A DNA stretch of 64,000 bases from CAIJMU01 sp035530275. Lineage in GTDB: Bacteria > Spirochaetota > Spirochaetia > Treponematales > Rectinemataceae. The translations under genes were made by a program, and so were the position numbers. The notes under the pieces are model-generated. The model did not search any database. It was given only the letters and a program-made list of their open reading frames with translations, and had not been told where the DNA came from. Numbering within the stretch: position 1 is the first letter of the stretch; every line of letters starts with the position of its first letter. The stretch lies in assembly GCA_035530275.1 (NCBI GenBank), contig DATKVC010000004.1:1-64000 (forward strand), given 5' to 3'. Shown here in pieces: positions 35,967-45,470 of this stretch.

Positions 35967-36515
35967 GGCTTCCCCCCCTTCATTGGAGTCCTCGGCGCCC
36001 TCGCTCTCATCTGGATTCTGACCGAATCGCTCGGAAAGCTCCGTTCGGCGGAGACGCATCACGGTCTCAGCGTGGCCAGCGCTCTCAGGCAGATCGATCT
36101 TCCAAGCATACTTTTCTTCGTAGGGATACTTCTGTCGGTCGCGGCCCTTGAAGTGAGCGGAATTCTCACCATCTTGGCCAATTGGTTCGATTCGCTCACC
36201 GGAAGCTGTGAGCTGATCGCGTTATTCCTAGGTTTTCTCTCCGCCATCTTTGACAACGTACCTTTGGTCGCGTCGGCCATGAGGATGTATTCCCTGGAGA
36301 GCATCCCGATGGACAGCGAGTTCTGGCTCCTTCTCGCCTATGTGGCGGGGACTGGGGGGAGCATGCTCATCATCGGCTCCGCCGCCGGCGTGACGGCGAT
36401 GGGAAGTTCCAAGGTGAGCTTCGGCACTTATGCAAGGAAAGTCGGGCCTCTTGCCCTTCTCGGCTATCTTGGAGGCATTGGCACTTTCCTTGCGGAAAGG
36501 TTTCTGTTCGGCTGA
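35967..36515 (+). pseudogene. NhaD-type Na+/H+ antiporter, 3' remnant
   Basis: About 182 residues of recognisable sequence from GFPPFIGVLGALALIWILTE through SVASALRQIDLPSILFFVGI, GFLSAIFDNVPLVASAM (the conserved DN motif) to YLGGIGTFLAERFLF, which is the C-terminal part of NhaD-family antiporters. A TAG lies directly upstream (35964-35966) and the preceding DNA codes an unrelated antitoxin tail on the other strand, so the N-terminal ~60 percent is missing. The first internal ATG is at 36072. Probably a non-functional remnant left by insertion or deletion. Confidence 0.8.
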
Positions 36516-36578
36516 TAGAGTCAGAATAGCCATCGATAAAACAGCAATTGAGAAGGCTGCGCGTATCATTTCGACCGC

Positions 36579-38171
36579 TTAATCGAGGGAACTGTCACCC
36601 CTCCGCGGTAATGTAGAAGCGGATCCATCCCTCAGCGCGTAATACGAGGGCGTCATGATCTCGATGCCTGCCCTTGCGAAGGAATCCTGGATCGATCGAT
36701 GAAGATCCGAATAAATTGCCGCCATCCTTCGTGGCTCGTCGGTCGAGGCATTGAGTTCATAATTGACCGAATAATTATCGAGCGCAACCTGGAGGATGAA
36801 TGGCGGCGGGTCCGCCAGGAGTCCCCGCACCTCCGAGGTAGCTGAAAGCAGCGCCGCGTGGACTTCCTGCCAAGGGACCTCGTAGCCGATCGTGATTGAC
36901 GTATGGAGTATGAGGGGCGCTTGTGAAGGGCGGGGGGAGAAGTTCTCCACTTCCCGGGCGAGCACGACGGAATTGGGGACCGTGACGACCACATTCTTGA
37001 TAGTTCGTATCCTTGTGATCAGCAGGGTCTGCTCTTCAATATCACCAATTATCTCCCCGATCTTCACGCGATCGCCTATACGATAGGATTTCATGTAGGA
37101 AAGGGAGATCCCCGCGAGGACGTTACCGATGAAGGAACTAGAGCCCAGGGAGAGAAGGACGCCGAGGAATATTCCCACCGACCGGAAGGCTTCGGAGCCC
37201 GATCCGGGAATGTAGGGGAAGACCATGACGGCAGTCATGGCGAACACCAGGAGCTTAAGCAGCTTGAAGGTCGTTGGGGCCCATTCCCGATCGAAGTGGG
37301 AAAAGGCGAGCCTGCCGGCCTCTATTTCCTTAAAGAAGGCCTTGAGCAATTTCAGGAGGAAGCGCGCGAGGGCTATGATGATTATCGCGAACAGCAACTT
37401 CGGAAGATACGCGAGGATCGAGCTGAGGATTGGCGCCACAGCCTGAATGAAGAGCGCGAGAAGGGCCTGAGACCAGGACCAGGTGAAACTGAAGTAGCTC
37501 AGGACCAAGCCAGTCATCATCGCCAGAGAGAGGAGGAGCGAAATCCATCCTGCCAGTTTCACGGCTCCTATAAGCGTTTTTTCGATGATCGGGGCTGGAA
37601 GGATGGTGAAGCTGTGGTATCTGAGCGGCTTGATGGCGCGCTCCTTTTTTTCGATTGAGGAAAGGAGGTAACTGCCCAGACCCCTAAACACCTGTATGGC
37701 GCCCCACCACGCGAGAAGACTTACTAGTGCAAACCAAGCGGCGCCGGCAAGCGTGAAAGCCTGTCCGGAGAGGCGAGGGACGAGGACAAGCGACAGAATC
37801 CAGATTGTCATCACCGCGATCCCCGCGAGCGCGATTATGCGCGCATACAAGAGGGCCCTGGTCAAGCCCTTGGCGACTTGTTCCGCCGATGCAATAGTCC
37901 ATTTGCGAAAGCGCAGGGGGCGGGGCGCGCCACCTTGGACCTTCCTCCGCGCCAAGCGCTTGAAAAGTCTTAGGGTGAGCAGGGTGAGCAACAGGACTGC
38001 CGCCAGGATCGCCACGGTGAGTAGGAGGTCGAGAAGCGTCTTATTCCCGGCTACTGCCCTTGCCAAGTCCGTCAGGCCGCCCCATAAAACCTTTAGGAAG
38101 GATTTGCCGCTTGTCTGCGGCATGGGTCCTGCATCTATAGCCAGAGCCGCAGCTCCCATTCCAGCATCCAT
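36579..38171 (-). CDS. Mechanosensitive ion channel, MscS family
   Basis: About 530 residues, larger than E. coli MscS (286). Hydrophobic segments occur at ~45-70, ~105-130, ~140-165, ~215-245 and ~255-290, then the conserved MscS core: pore helix (FRSVGIFLGVLLSLGSSSFIGNVLAGISLSY), beta domain (RIGDRVKIGEIIGDIEEQTLLITRIRTIKNVVVTVPNS) and the alpha-beta tail. It opens under membrane tension to release solutes in osmotic downshock. ATG at 38171 follows a G-rich stretch; a GTG 6 nt earlier is equally possible. The convergent nhaD remnant ends 63 nt away. Confidence 0.92.
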   Translation of the reverse strand: MDAGMGAAALAIDAGPMPQTSGKSFLKVLWGGLTDLARAVAGNKTLLDLLLTVAILAAVLLLTLLTLRLFKRLARRKVQGGAPRPLRFRKWTIASAEQVAKGLTRALLYARIIALAGIAVMTIWILSLVLVPRLSGQAFTLAGAAWFALVSLLAWWGAIQVFRGLGSYLLSSIEKKERAIKPLRYHSFTILPAPIIEKTLIGAVKLAGWISLLLSLAMMTGLVLSYFSFTWSWSQALLALFIQAVAPILSSILAYLPKLLFAIIIIALARFLLKLLKAFFKEIEAGRLAFSHFDREWAPTTFKLLKLLVFAMTAVMVFPYIPGSGSEAFRSVGIFLGVLLSLGSSSFIGNVLAGISLSYMKSYRIGDRVKIGEIIGDIEEQTLLITRIRTIKNVVVTVPNSVVLAREVENFSPRPSQAPLILHTSITIGYEVPWQEVHAALLSATSEVRGLLADPPPFILQVALDNYSVNYELNASTDEPRRMAAIYSDLHRSIQDSFARAGIEIMTPSYYALRDGSASTLPRRGDSSLD

Positions 38172-38358
38172 GGCCACCCCCCCCTGATCGACATCCTTGC
38201 ATTTTGCGGTTTATATCGAAAACCCCGAAATAGCTTGCTTGAATCATAGGACATGTTCCAATGCCCTGTCGCGCGTGACAGGAACCATGCAAGCGCGGAA
38301 CGTTACCCCTCAGGCGATTCGGCAGAGTTTTTCCGTGGCTCGCACTTAACCGGTCGGG

Positions 38359-39190
38359 CTAGCCCATGATCCCGAAATTCCTGATGTCCTCACGAATCCG
38401 CTGCTCGAGGAGTCCATGGGAAAGGTACCTTCGCCCGAGTTCGAAGTCTTGTGTGGTCGCCGAGTCCCTGAGTTCCTTCTCGTCGAGAAGCCGTTGAAGA
38501 TGATCGACCGTGTCGTCAGTGACATAAATTTCGATGAGTGCGGTCTTGGATCCGAGGGGCTCAATGTCGCTCTCGTAGATCGAATAGCGATTGACCATGA
38601 TGGGTTTCCTGAAGAAGACGGCCTTGAGGGATGCGTTGCCGAAGCCCTCATTGGATGATGGATTGGTTACGAAATCCGCGTTGGCGCAGCAGTCTCAAAG
38701 GTCGTAGGTCTTGTGTCCGTCGGGGTCGATGCTGCTAGAAGCCGTTCGGGATGACGACGCTCGAGGGGCCGCAGCAGTGTCCAAGCTGTCTTCGAACCTC
38801 GGAATTGATGACGACATGATTCATGGCGTGGATGCGCGGAGGAAAGGCCATGTCGAGGTGGTCGTCGACGCTGCTCATGACAAAGCGCTGCCGTTCCCAG
38901 GAGAAATCGTGGTGCTATCCGATGGAGCGCATCCCCGTTTCGGCGCGCACCTTTCTTATGGCCAGCCCTGGAGGTATGTCCATCGGTATCGAAAGAGCGT
39001 TCTCCTCAATAAGGAGTTCGCTGGCAATCCACTCATCGCGGGAGATCTCGCCGAAGCACCTCAAATGTAAGGCCTCCACCTCTGGATGGCCGAAGAAAAC
39101 TTCCTCAGCGACGAAGATCCAATCGGCGGGGGCGGTCCGATTGGCCGAAATAATAAGGCGCTTCCGGAAGCGGGGTGGCCCTGGGTCCAA
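38359..39190 (-). pseudogene. Degraded GT4-type glycosyltransferase
   Basis: Minus-strand pieces of one glycosyltransferase are visible: ENALSIPMDIPPGLAIRKVR and ETGMRSIG, a TAG, then HHDFSWERQRFVMSS to HHVVINS-like MNHVVINSEVRRQLG and VVIPNGF, another TAG, then after a missing stretch and frame change CANADFVTNPSSNEGFGNAS and KPIMVNRYSIYESDIEPLG to the end. Order matches a GT-B enzyme with acceptor domain first and nucleotide-sugar site last. At least two stops and a deletion of much of the second domain make it non-functional. The last open piece (38359-38598) could still be read as a 79-residue protein but is unlikely to act. Confidence 0.75.
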
Positions 39191-39197
39191 TCAGGCC

Positions 39198-40943
39198 TCA
39201 AATCTCATTTGCGGCCTGGGCCCGGAGGATGTCGTGGAGGGTCACGATGCCCACGACCTGCGATTCATCGTTCACGAGGACGATCACGCCGCTCTTCGAT
39301 TGTATGAAGAGGTTAGACGCGTCTCGGATGGCTCGCTTGGGATTGCACACGACGGCATCCTCCGGCTTGAGGGGCTCTCCCCTCGCGAGGGCTCGCTGTA
39401 CCTCCGCCCTATCGATGATTCCTTCGAGCCTGCCGTCGATGACTAGGGGAAAGCGGTCGAAGCGATATTTCCCGAATAGCTCTTTCAATTTGACCGTGTT
39501 GAGGGTGGTGGCAAGCACCGGCGCTTTATTGGCGATCGCGGATAGTTCGAGATTGCGCCATCCGTCCAAATCGAGGGGAGGCCGCACCTTGTGAAGCTCG
39601 TGGCCGTCCTGCACGAGGATCCCATCGTAGAAATTCTCTTTGCCGGTGAGGCTCGAAACGGCCATCGACACGAACATGCCGATCAGGAGGGCCGGAACCA
39701 TCGCGAACTGATGGGTCATCTCGAAGACTATGAGGAGGGAGGAGAGTGGCGCCTTGAGGACTGTGCCGAGGCAGGTGCTCATGCCGACCGCCGAGAGAAC
39801 TATCCGGTCCGAAGGACTCAAGGGGAGGAAGAGCGAAACCAAGCCGCCGATGAAATAGCCGGCCATGCCGCCGATGAAGAGAAGAGGGGAAAATATTCCA
39901 CCCGAGCCGCCGAGGCCGTAGGAAAAGATGGTCGCCGCAAGCTTGGCGAAAACGAGGATGCCAGCAACCCACCAGATGAAATTGTTCTTTAGCACGGACT
40001 CAAGATCGATATAGCCCAAGCCGAAGACGCCAAGTTTGCCGGTAGCCGCGAAAACGCTGACCGCAAGGGCCCAGGTGACGAGGGCTCCAAAGAAAGGCAT
40101 CAGCCAGGCGGGATACCTTGTCTGGCCCTTGGCCTTAAGGCGCAACGCGAGCGTGTATTTTTGAAAGAGGAATCCGAGGAAGGCTGCCGCGAGGGCCACC
40201 ACGGGGGCGATCGCATAATGCACCCAGGTGACATTGTCGATAGCAGCCACATCGAAGGCGGGATGGCGGCCGATGACAGCATAGACGGCGAAGGCGCCTA
40301 TGACCGACGATAGGACGACCCTTCCGATCGATCGACTGCTCAGGTCGCCGACGATCTCTTCGAGGACGAAGGTGATGGAGGCCAGGGGCGTATTGAAGGC
40401 GGCGGCGAGACCCGCGGAGGCGCCGATGAGGGCCGGCCCCCTCCGATTGCGCTTCGAAGATCCCGTATACGCCGAGAGCCATGAAGCGAGACCGCCTCCC
40501 ATGTAGACGGTTGGACCTTCGCGGCCGAGGCTCGATCCTCCCCCTATCGCGAGAACGCCTGCGATAAACTTTATGATAATTGGTTTGAGCGGCACATAGC
40601 CCATCTCGGTCCAGTAGGCCGCCTTGAGCTGGGGGATGCCGCTGCCGGCGGCCTCGGGGCTAATTTTCGTGAGAAGGAGACCTGAGGCGAGGGAGGTGCC
40701 GCCGATGGTCAGGAAGGTCGCCAGCAGGAAAAACGGCAAGGGGAGCTTCGCGAAATTGAGGAAGGTCAGGGCGAAGATCCCGTTTGTCAACGCAAGAAAA
40801 GCGATGGCGACGCTCGCCGCGACGATGCTGAGAAGCGCGGTGATGAGGACGGTGCGAGTCGTTTCGGGCAAACCCAAGAATGACGTGAGAAGGGAGGAAA
40901 ATATCCGTACGATCCTTGTTCGCAGGTCTTTCGATTGTGGCAT
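39198..40943 (-). CDS. ClC-family chloride channel/transporter with CBS pair
   Basis: About 581 residues. Around ten membrane helices (~20-440) carry the ClC signatures GSGIPQ, GREGPTVYMG and GGIFSPL, and the EE pair in FVLEEI. The glutamate of GREGP (external gate) and the inner FVLEE glutamate are both present, which in characterised members goes with Cl-/H+ exchange rather than a pure channel. A CBS pair fills ~450-580. The ATG at 40943 is chosen because the sequence becomes ClC-like right after it; an upstream in-frame TTG at 41063 is less likely and no strong ribosome site is seen. Confidence 0.92.
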   Translation of the reverse strand: MPQSKDLRTRIVRIFSSLLTSFLGLPETTRTVLITALLSIVAASVAIAFLALTNGIFALTFLNFAKLPLPFFLLATFLTIGGTSLASGLLLTKISPEAAGSGIPQLKAAYWTEMGYVPLKPIIIKFIAGVLAIGGGSSLGREGPTVYMGGGLASWLSAYTGSSKRNRRGPALIGASAGLAAAFNTPLASITFVLEEIVGDLSSRSIGRVVLSSVIGAFAVYAVIGRHPAFDVAAIDNVTWVHYAIAPVVALAAAFLGFLFQKYTLALRLKAKGQTRYPAWLMPFFGALVTWALAVSVFAATGKLGVFGLGYIDLESVLKNNFIWWVAGILVFAKLAATIFSYGLGGSGGIFSPLLFIGGMAGYFIGGLVSLFLPLSPSDRIVLSAVGMSTCLGTVLKAPLSSLLIVFEMTHQFAMVPALLIGMFVSMAVSSLTGKENFYDGILVQDGHELHKVRPPLDLDGWRNLELSAIANKAPVLATTLNTVKLKELFGKYRFDRFPLVIDGRLEGIIDRAEVQRALARGEPLKPEDAVVCNPKRAIRDASNLFIQSKSGVIVLVNDESQVVGIVTLHDILRAQAANEI

Positions 40944-41075
40944 TGTTGGTCCATCATCATACTTTCGCCTCTGCTGTTCAAGTGGAGAGGCCGCGGATAC
41001 CCCCAATTCGTGTCCCGATCCGCCATTTAGGACTATTCTTTTGCCCAAGGCAGATAGATCCAATGCAACGGATCT

Positions 41076-42335
41076 CTAGAGACCCGCGCCTATCGTTTCC
41101 GCGATCGGCAGACGGGCCGCCCTCCTCGCGGGAAGTATCGAGCCGACCAGGCTGGCTCCGATGCCGAGACCGGCGCTTAGGAGCGCGTGCCAGACCCGGT
41201 AGTCCGCGTGGTAGACCTCGCCGAAGGGAATCGGGAAATCCTTGGGAATCATCGACGATATGTCCACGCCCACCACGCCCAACCAGTAGGCGATCGGGGC
41301 GGCGATGCAGAAGCCGGCGACCGTGCCGATGGCGGCCAATACGGTGCCCTCGAGGAGGATGAGCCTGCGCGCGTCCCTGGCGCGGAATCCGACCGCGCGG
41401 AGGGCGGCGAGTTCCCGGTAGCGCTCGTGCACGGACATGGACATGGAATTGAGGATTCCGACGATGATGAGGGCGAAGAGTATCACCGCGACGACGTAGA
41501 AGCTGTAGGTGTCGGCATGCACGCCGGACACCGTCGTCTTGGCGAACTCCTGCCAGCCGTAGGCCATCATGGAAGGACTGTTCGTGTCGCCCGAAGCGGC
41601 CCCGGTCGCGGGGAAGCCGGCGACGAACTGTCGGGCGGATTGGAGGACCTTGTCGATGTTCGGGCCCGAAAGGACGATGCGCGTGACCTCGTCCCCAAGG
41701 TCCAGCAGATCCTGGGCGGAGCCGAGATCGACATAGGCGATCGAATCGTCCATCGCCCCGTAGCCGAAGGAGAAGAGCCCCTTGAGCGGCAGGGCGACGC
41801 GGTTCTCCACGCCGTAACGATCGATGGCCGAAACCTGGAGGACGGCGCCCGGCAGGACATTCAGCTTCTTCGCGATGCCCGCTCCGAGAAGTATTCCCGG
41901 CTGCCCGTCCAGATAGCTACCGCTTCTGATCTTGCCGGAAAGGACGCTCACGCTCTTTTCGGCCTCGGCGTCGACGCCCTGGCCCAGGAGTTGCACCGAG
42001 CCGGAGGGGGCGATGATCCGCGCGAGGAAGTCGATGCGCCCGCTGGCGCCGGCGATTCCCGGCTCCGACAAGAGGCTGGTCCTTATGGCGTGATAGTCCG
42101 ACACCGTGAGGTCGAGGGGGAAGCGCGCCGCTTCTTTTTGATAGCCCGATCGAAGGATCTGCGCGGCCCCCGTCTGGAAATCGATGATGGCGCCGTATAT
42201 GTACGTGGCGTAGCCTTGGACCCAACCGAGGCAGATGAACATCAGGGCGACACCGAGGGCGATGGCCACGGTGTTGAGCGCCGTCCGGCGCCCGTTCCTG
42301 AACACGTTGCGCGCCGCCAAACCTGTCATTGTCAT
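41076..42335 (-). CDS. ABC transporter permease, FtsX/LolC type (second)
   Basis: 419 residues. One N-terminal membrane helix (~20-42), a large extracytoplasmic domain (~45-265) and three C-terminal helices (~275-300, ~325-355, ~385-410), the FtsX/MacB-type fold. The C-terminal part has ERYRELAALRAVGFRARDAR, the coupling-helix region typical of these permeases. Such pairs with a LolD-like ATPase move lipoproteins or other substrates out of the inner membrane by mechanotransmission rather than by import. It is the last gene of the operon, 10 nt after the other permease. Confidence 0.92.
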   Translation of the reverse strand: MTMTGLAARNVFRNGRRTALNTVAIALGVALMFICLGWVQGYATYIYGAIIDFQTGAAQILRSGYQKEAARFPLDLTVSDYHAIRTSLLSEPGIAGASGRIDFLARIIAPSGSVQLLGQGVDAEAEKSVSVLSGKIRSGSYLDGQPGILLGAGIAKKLNVLPGAVLQVSAIDRYGVENRVALPLKGLFSFGYGAMDDSIAYVDLGSAQDLLDLGDEVTRIVLSGPNIDKVLQSARQFVAGFPATGAASGDTNSPSMMAYGWQEFAKTTVSGVHADTYSFYVVAVILFALIIVGILNSMSMSVHERYRELAALRAVGFRARDARRLILLEGTVLAAIGTVAGFCIAAPIAYWLGVVGVDISSMIPKDFPIPFGEVYHADYRVWHALLSAGLGIGASLVGSILPARRAARLPIAETIGAGL

Positions 42336-42345
42336 GGCCTTCCTC

Positions 42346-43551
42346 CTACCCGTTCCTGAGCGCTTCTACGACCGACGAGCGCGTTCCGGCGAAGGCCGCA
42401 TACAGACTGCCGACCACCGCGATGAGGGCGCCGAAGCCCACGTTCCGCAGGGTGGAGAAGAAATTCGTCCCGAAGTACATCACGTCGCCCCCACCGAAGA
42501 TGTGGCTCGCCTCCCCTATCGGCAGGCCGTGTATCGCCAGATAGAGGACCAGGGGAAAGGCGAGGATCGCGCCCAGGAGGGCTCCCGCGACACCTTGGCC
42601 GGCCCCTTCGAGGAGCACCAGGAAGGCCTGCTGCCTGCGCTTCATCCCTATGGCCCTGAGTGTGCCGTATTCCCGCTGCTTCTCGAAGACGTTCATGAGG
42701 ATGGCGTTGGTGATCACGGTCGCGGCGACGACAAGCACAATTATGTTGATCATGAGCATGAACATGTCCATGAATTTTATGAGCACGAGGAGGCTGCCTT
42801 GGAGACTGCTCCAGGTCCTGGCGACGCAGCCCTCCTTCGAAAGGAAGGGCAGCATCGCCTTGCTCGCCGCCTCGGCCTGGTTCGGATCGACGAGCCTGAC
42901 CCACAGCTCGGCGGCGCCGCTCGTCCCCAGGAGGTCGGAGGCCGTCGCGTTGTCTACGAAGGCCGTCGAATCGTCGAAGCTGCTGTCGTCCGTCCGGAAG
43001 ACGCAGGCTATCGGCAGTTCCTTGTAGGCCGGGGCGCCGCCCGAATCCTTGACGAGGACCACGATTCTGTCGGAGCCGGAGGCACCGACGAGATCGAGTG
43101 CCCTCTGCGATATCGCGATGCCCGGGCCCTTGAACGGGAATGTCCCCTTGAGACTCCCTCGCGCCACCTGGGTGAAGAAGCCCGTGTCGCTCCCGACGCC
43201 GTACATCTTGAGGGGAAGGTTCTTGCCGCCGGCCATGACGAGGGCGCCGAAGGGAGTGACCTCCTCGACCCGCGACACGCGCGCATCCTTGAGCAGGACC
43301 TCGGAGATGGCGGCAGGGTTCCCGATGTAGTTCTTGGGTTCGAGCGGATCGAGGGCATCGACGCGGGCGGATCTCTCGATCAGGATATGGGCCGTCTCCT
43401 GTACGATCTTCTTGTTCATCCTGTCGCGCATTCCCTCGACCCAGCCGGACACGAATTCCATCACGAAGACCGAGAGGGCGACGGTCAGGATGATCAGGAC
43501 CGCCCGCTTCGGGCGCTTGAGCGCCGAAAGAAGGGCCATCTTGAGCAGCAT
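42346..43551 (-). CDS. ABC transporter permease, FtsX/LolC type (first)
   Basis: 401 residues with the same topology as its neighbour: a helix at ~15-38, an extracytoplasmic domain (~40-255) and three C-terminal helices. EKQREYGTLRAIGMKRRQQ marks the coupling region. The two permeases are not close copies, so they probably form a heterodimer as LolC/LolE do. Its ATG overlaps the ATPase stop by one base (TGATG), indicating coupled translation and fixed stoichiometry. Confidence 0.92.
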   Translation of the reverse strand: MLLKMALLSALKRPKRAVLIILTVALSVFVMEFVSGWVEGMRDRMNKKIVQETAHILIERSARVDALDPLEPKNYIGNPAAISEVLLKDARVSRVEEVTPFGALVMAGGKNLPLKMYGVGSDTGFFTQVARGSLKGTFPFKGPGIAISQRALDLVGASGSDRIVVLVKDSGGAPAYKELPIACVFRTDDSSFDDSTAFVDNATASDLLGTSGAAELWVRLVDPNQAEAASKAMLPFLSKEGCVARTWSSLQGSLLVLIKFMDMFMLMINIIVLVVAATVITNAILMNVFEKQREYGTLRAIGMKRRQQAFLVLLEGAGQGVAGALLGAILAFPLVLYLAIHGLPIGEASHIFGGGDVMYFGTNFFSTLRNVGFGALIAVVGSLYAAFAGTRSSVVEALRNG

Positions 43552-44234
43552 CAGGAGACCTCCTCGCCTTCGATCTCGCCGTCCCGAAGCCGTACGACGC
43601 GCTTTGCGTAGCGCATGACGCGCGGATCGTGGGTAGAGAACAGGAAGGTGACGCCCTTCTTCTCGTTGAGCGATTTCATCGCGTCGAGGACGCTCTGCCC
43701 GGTCGCGCCGTCGAGATTGGCCGTGGGCTCGTCCGCGATGACGAGGCGGGGCTCGTTCGCCAGGGCCCGGGCGATGGCCACCCTCTGCCTCTGTCCCCCG
43801 GAGAGTTCGTCGGGCTTGTGCGCCGCGTACTCCGAAAGCCCTACGAGTTCAATGAGTTCCTTCACCCGCGCGCGACGCTCGGCCTTCGGGCGATGGGCAA
43901 GCATCATGGGTATCTCGATGTTCTCGGCTATGGAAAGCACGGGAACGAGATTGAAGCTCTGGAAGACGAATCCGATCTTCGCGAGCCGGAGTTCGGCCTC
44001 GGCGTCGTCGCCGTAGGTAGCGGTGCGGACATCGTCGAAGCGGAGTTCGCCGGAAGTAGGCCTGTCGATGCAACCGATCAGGTTGAGCATGGTGGTCTTG
44101 CCGCAGCCCGAGGGCCCGACGATACAGGTGAACTCGCCCGGCTGGATGGAAAGGCTGACGCCTTTGAGCGCGTGGATGGTCGTGCGCCCGAGCGAGTAAT
44201 CCTTGACGATAGTGTCCAATTCGACTAGAGCCAT
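43551..44234 (-). CDS. ABC transporter ATPase, LolD/MacB type
   Basis: 227 residues, the standard size. Walker A GPSGCGKTTML, Q-loop region FVFQSFNLVPVLSIAENIE, signature LSGGQRQRVAIARAL, Walker B LVIADEPTANLD and the H-loop FSTHD are intact. It powers the two FtsX-type permeases encoded immediately downstream. AGGAG lies 6 nt before the ATG. Together with the LolA-like and barrel genes upstream it suggests an envelope-spanning export route. Confidence 0.95.
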   Translation of the reverse strand: MALVELDTIVKDYSLGRTTIHALKGVSLSIQPGEFTCIVGPSGCGKTTMLNLIGCIDRPTSGELRFDDVRTATYGDDAEAELRLAKIGFVFQSFNLVPVLSIAENIEIPMMLAHRPKAERRARVKELIELVGLSEYAAHKPDELSGGQRQRVAIARALANEPRLVIADEPTANLDGATGQSVLDAMKSLNEKKGVTFLFSTHDPRVMRYAKRVVRLRDGEIEGEEVS

Positions 44235-44285
44235 TTCGATCTCCTGCCATGACTGGCGTCTGGATGTCCGCGGTCGCGGCCGCGG

Positions 44286-45470
44286 CTAGAACGAGAAGTC
44301 CACTCCGGTCCACACGATGAAGAGGGGAAGCCCGGCGGCGCGGGCGAGGGCGATGAACTCGCCGTCTCTGGCGCCGACCATCGCCTGCTCGTGGACGAAG
44401 AGACTCGCGTCGCCGAGATATAAGTCCAAGCGGGCGTCCTCGCTGAGACTTCCCCAGGGCAGCTGGATAGCCGCCGCGGCGGAAAAGTCGATGGCATTGC
44501 CCTTCTCAGCGAAGAGGGAGAACTCCAGATAGTCCCTGCCGTAGAAGGGCGAAAAGGGATCGGCGGGGAGCCCGGTCGAAGCCAGGCTGGCGGCGAGGGC
44601 GGAGATGTCCGAGGCGCTCCTCCCGGGGTAGATGCCCCGATAGGCCGTCCCGACCTGGAAGGAGAGATCCCCGACGTCGAAATTGGTCCTGAGCTCGACC
44701 CGCAGCGACTGGGAATCCTGCGTCGAGCTCCCCGACAATGGATGGGAATCGGCGGCCTCGAGGGAGGCGAGGACAAAGGAAAGAGGCACGGAGAAATAGG
44801 CCAGAGGCCGGACTTCCCCGAGGCCCTCGCCGGACGCGTACAGGCCCGCAGCCGCGTCGAAAATGCCCGGCGAGAATCGCGCAAGGAGCCCGGAATCGAA
44901 ATCCGAAAGCCCCTTGAGCTCCCCGGCGCGGGCGGCCCTGTCCGCCGAGACGATGGCGAGGGACGAGAAGGCCGGACTGGGTGTCCATTCCGCGTCGAGA
45001 CCCCAGAAGCCTCCCTGGTCGATGTCCCGGGCGAAGGGGTTGACCGGAGAGCCGTACGAGCCCACCCCAAAATTACGGAGGAGGAGGCCCGCCCTGAGCT
45101 CAAGCGAGGAGGATGGAAGGAGGGCGGTTTCCGCTTCGCGGACGTCCAGGGCGAGATTGTTGGAGCGGTCGGTTGGATCGAGGCTGGAGGGCTTGTCGGC
45201 CAGGGCTGTGGCCGCGAGACGGAGCCGGAAGAGAAGCCGAGAGCTCTCGGCAGACAGAAGGGCTACGGATTGACCGGCGACTTGCACCGAAGGCCGGCCG
45301 AGTCCGTCTCCTATAAGCGATTGGGGCCAGGCCAATTTGGCGTAGCTCTGCACATTGCCGGTAATCCTGAAGTCGATCCCGCCGGAATCCTCCGCCGCGA
45401 TCGGCGGACCGAGGATGGTGAGGAGTGCGAAGGCGCAGATCGGCGCGATCGTCCTTGCCCGGCCTCTCAT
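44286..45470 (-). CDS. Putative outer-membrane beta-barrel protein
   Basis: About 394 residues. A signal peptide (TIAPICAFALLTILGPPIAAE) is followed by alternating hydrophobic beta-strand patterns over the whole length (for example SSRLLFRLRLAATAL, SLSFQVGTAY-like stretches) and a terminal aromatic residue in VWTGVDFSF, all typical of outer-membrane barrels. I do not recognise a family. The start overlaps the stop of the LolA-like gene (ATGA), so the two are made together. It may be the outer-membrane end or a receptor of the ABC system encoded downstream; this is inference. Confidence 0.75.
   Translation of the reverse strand: MRGRARTIAPICAFALLTILGPPIAAEDSGGIDFRITGNVQSYAKLAWPQSLIGDGLGRPSVQVAGQSVALLSAESSRLLFRLRLAATALADKPSSLDPTDRSNNLALDVREAETALLPSSSLELRAGLLLRNFGVGSYGSPVNPFARDIDQGGFWGLDAEWTPSPAFSSLAIVSADRAARAGELKGLSDFDSGLLARFSPGIFDAAAGLYASGEGLGEVRPLAYFSVPLSFVLASLEAADSHPLSGSSTQDSQSLRVELRTNFDVGDLSFQVGTAYRGIYPGRSASDISALAASLASTGLPADPFSPFYGRDYLEFSLFAEKGNAIDFSAAAAIQLPWGSLSEDARLDLYLGDASLFVHEQAMVGARDGEFIALARAAGLPLFIVWTGVDFSF

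Noticed and set aside
38346..38651. 101-codon frame overlapping the end of the decayed glycosyltransferase
   Set aside because: It is in a different frame from the recognisable glycosyltransferase sequence and Arg/Ser/Pro-rich.
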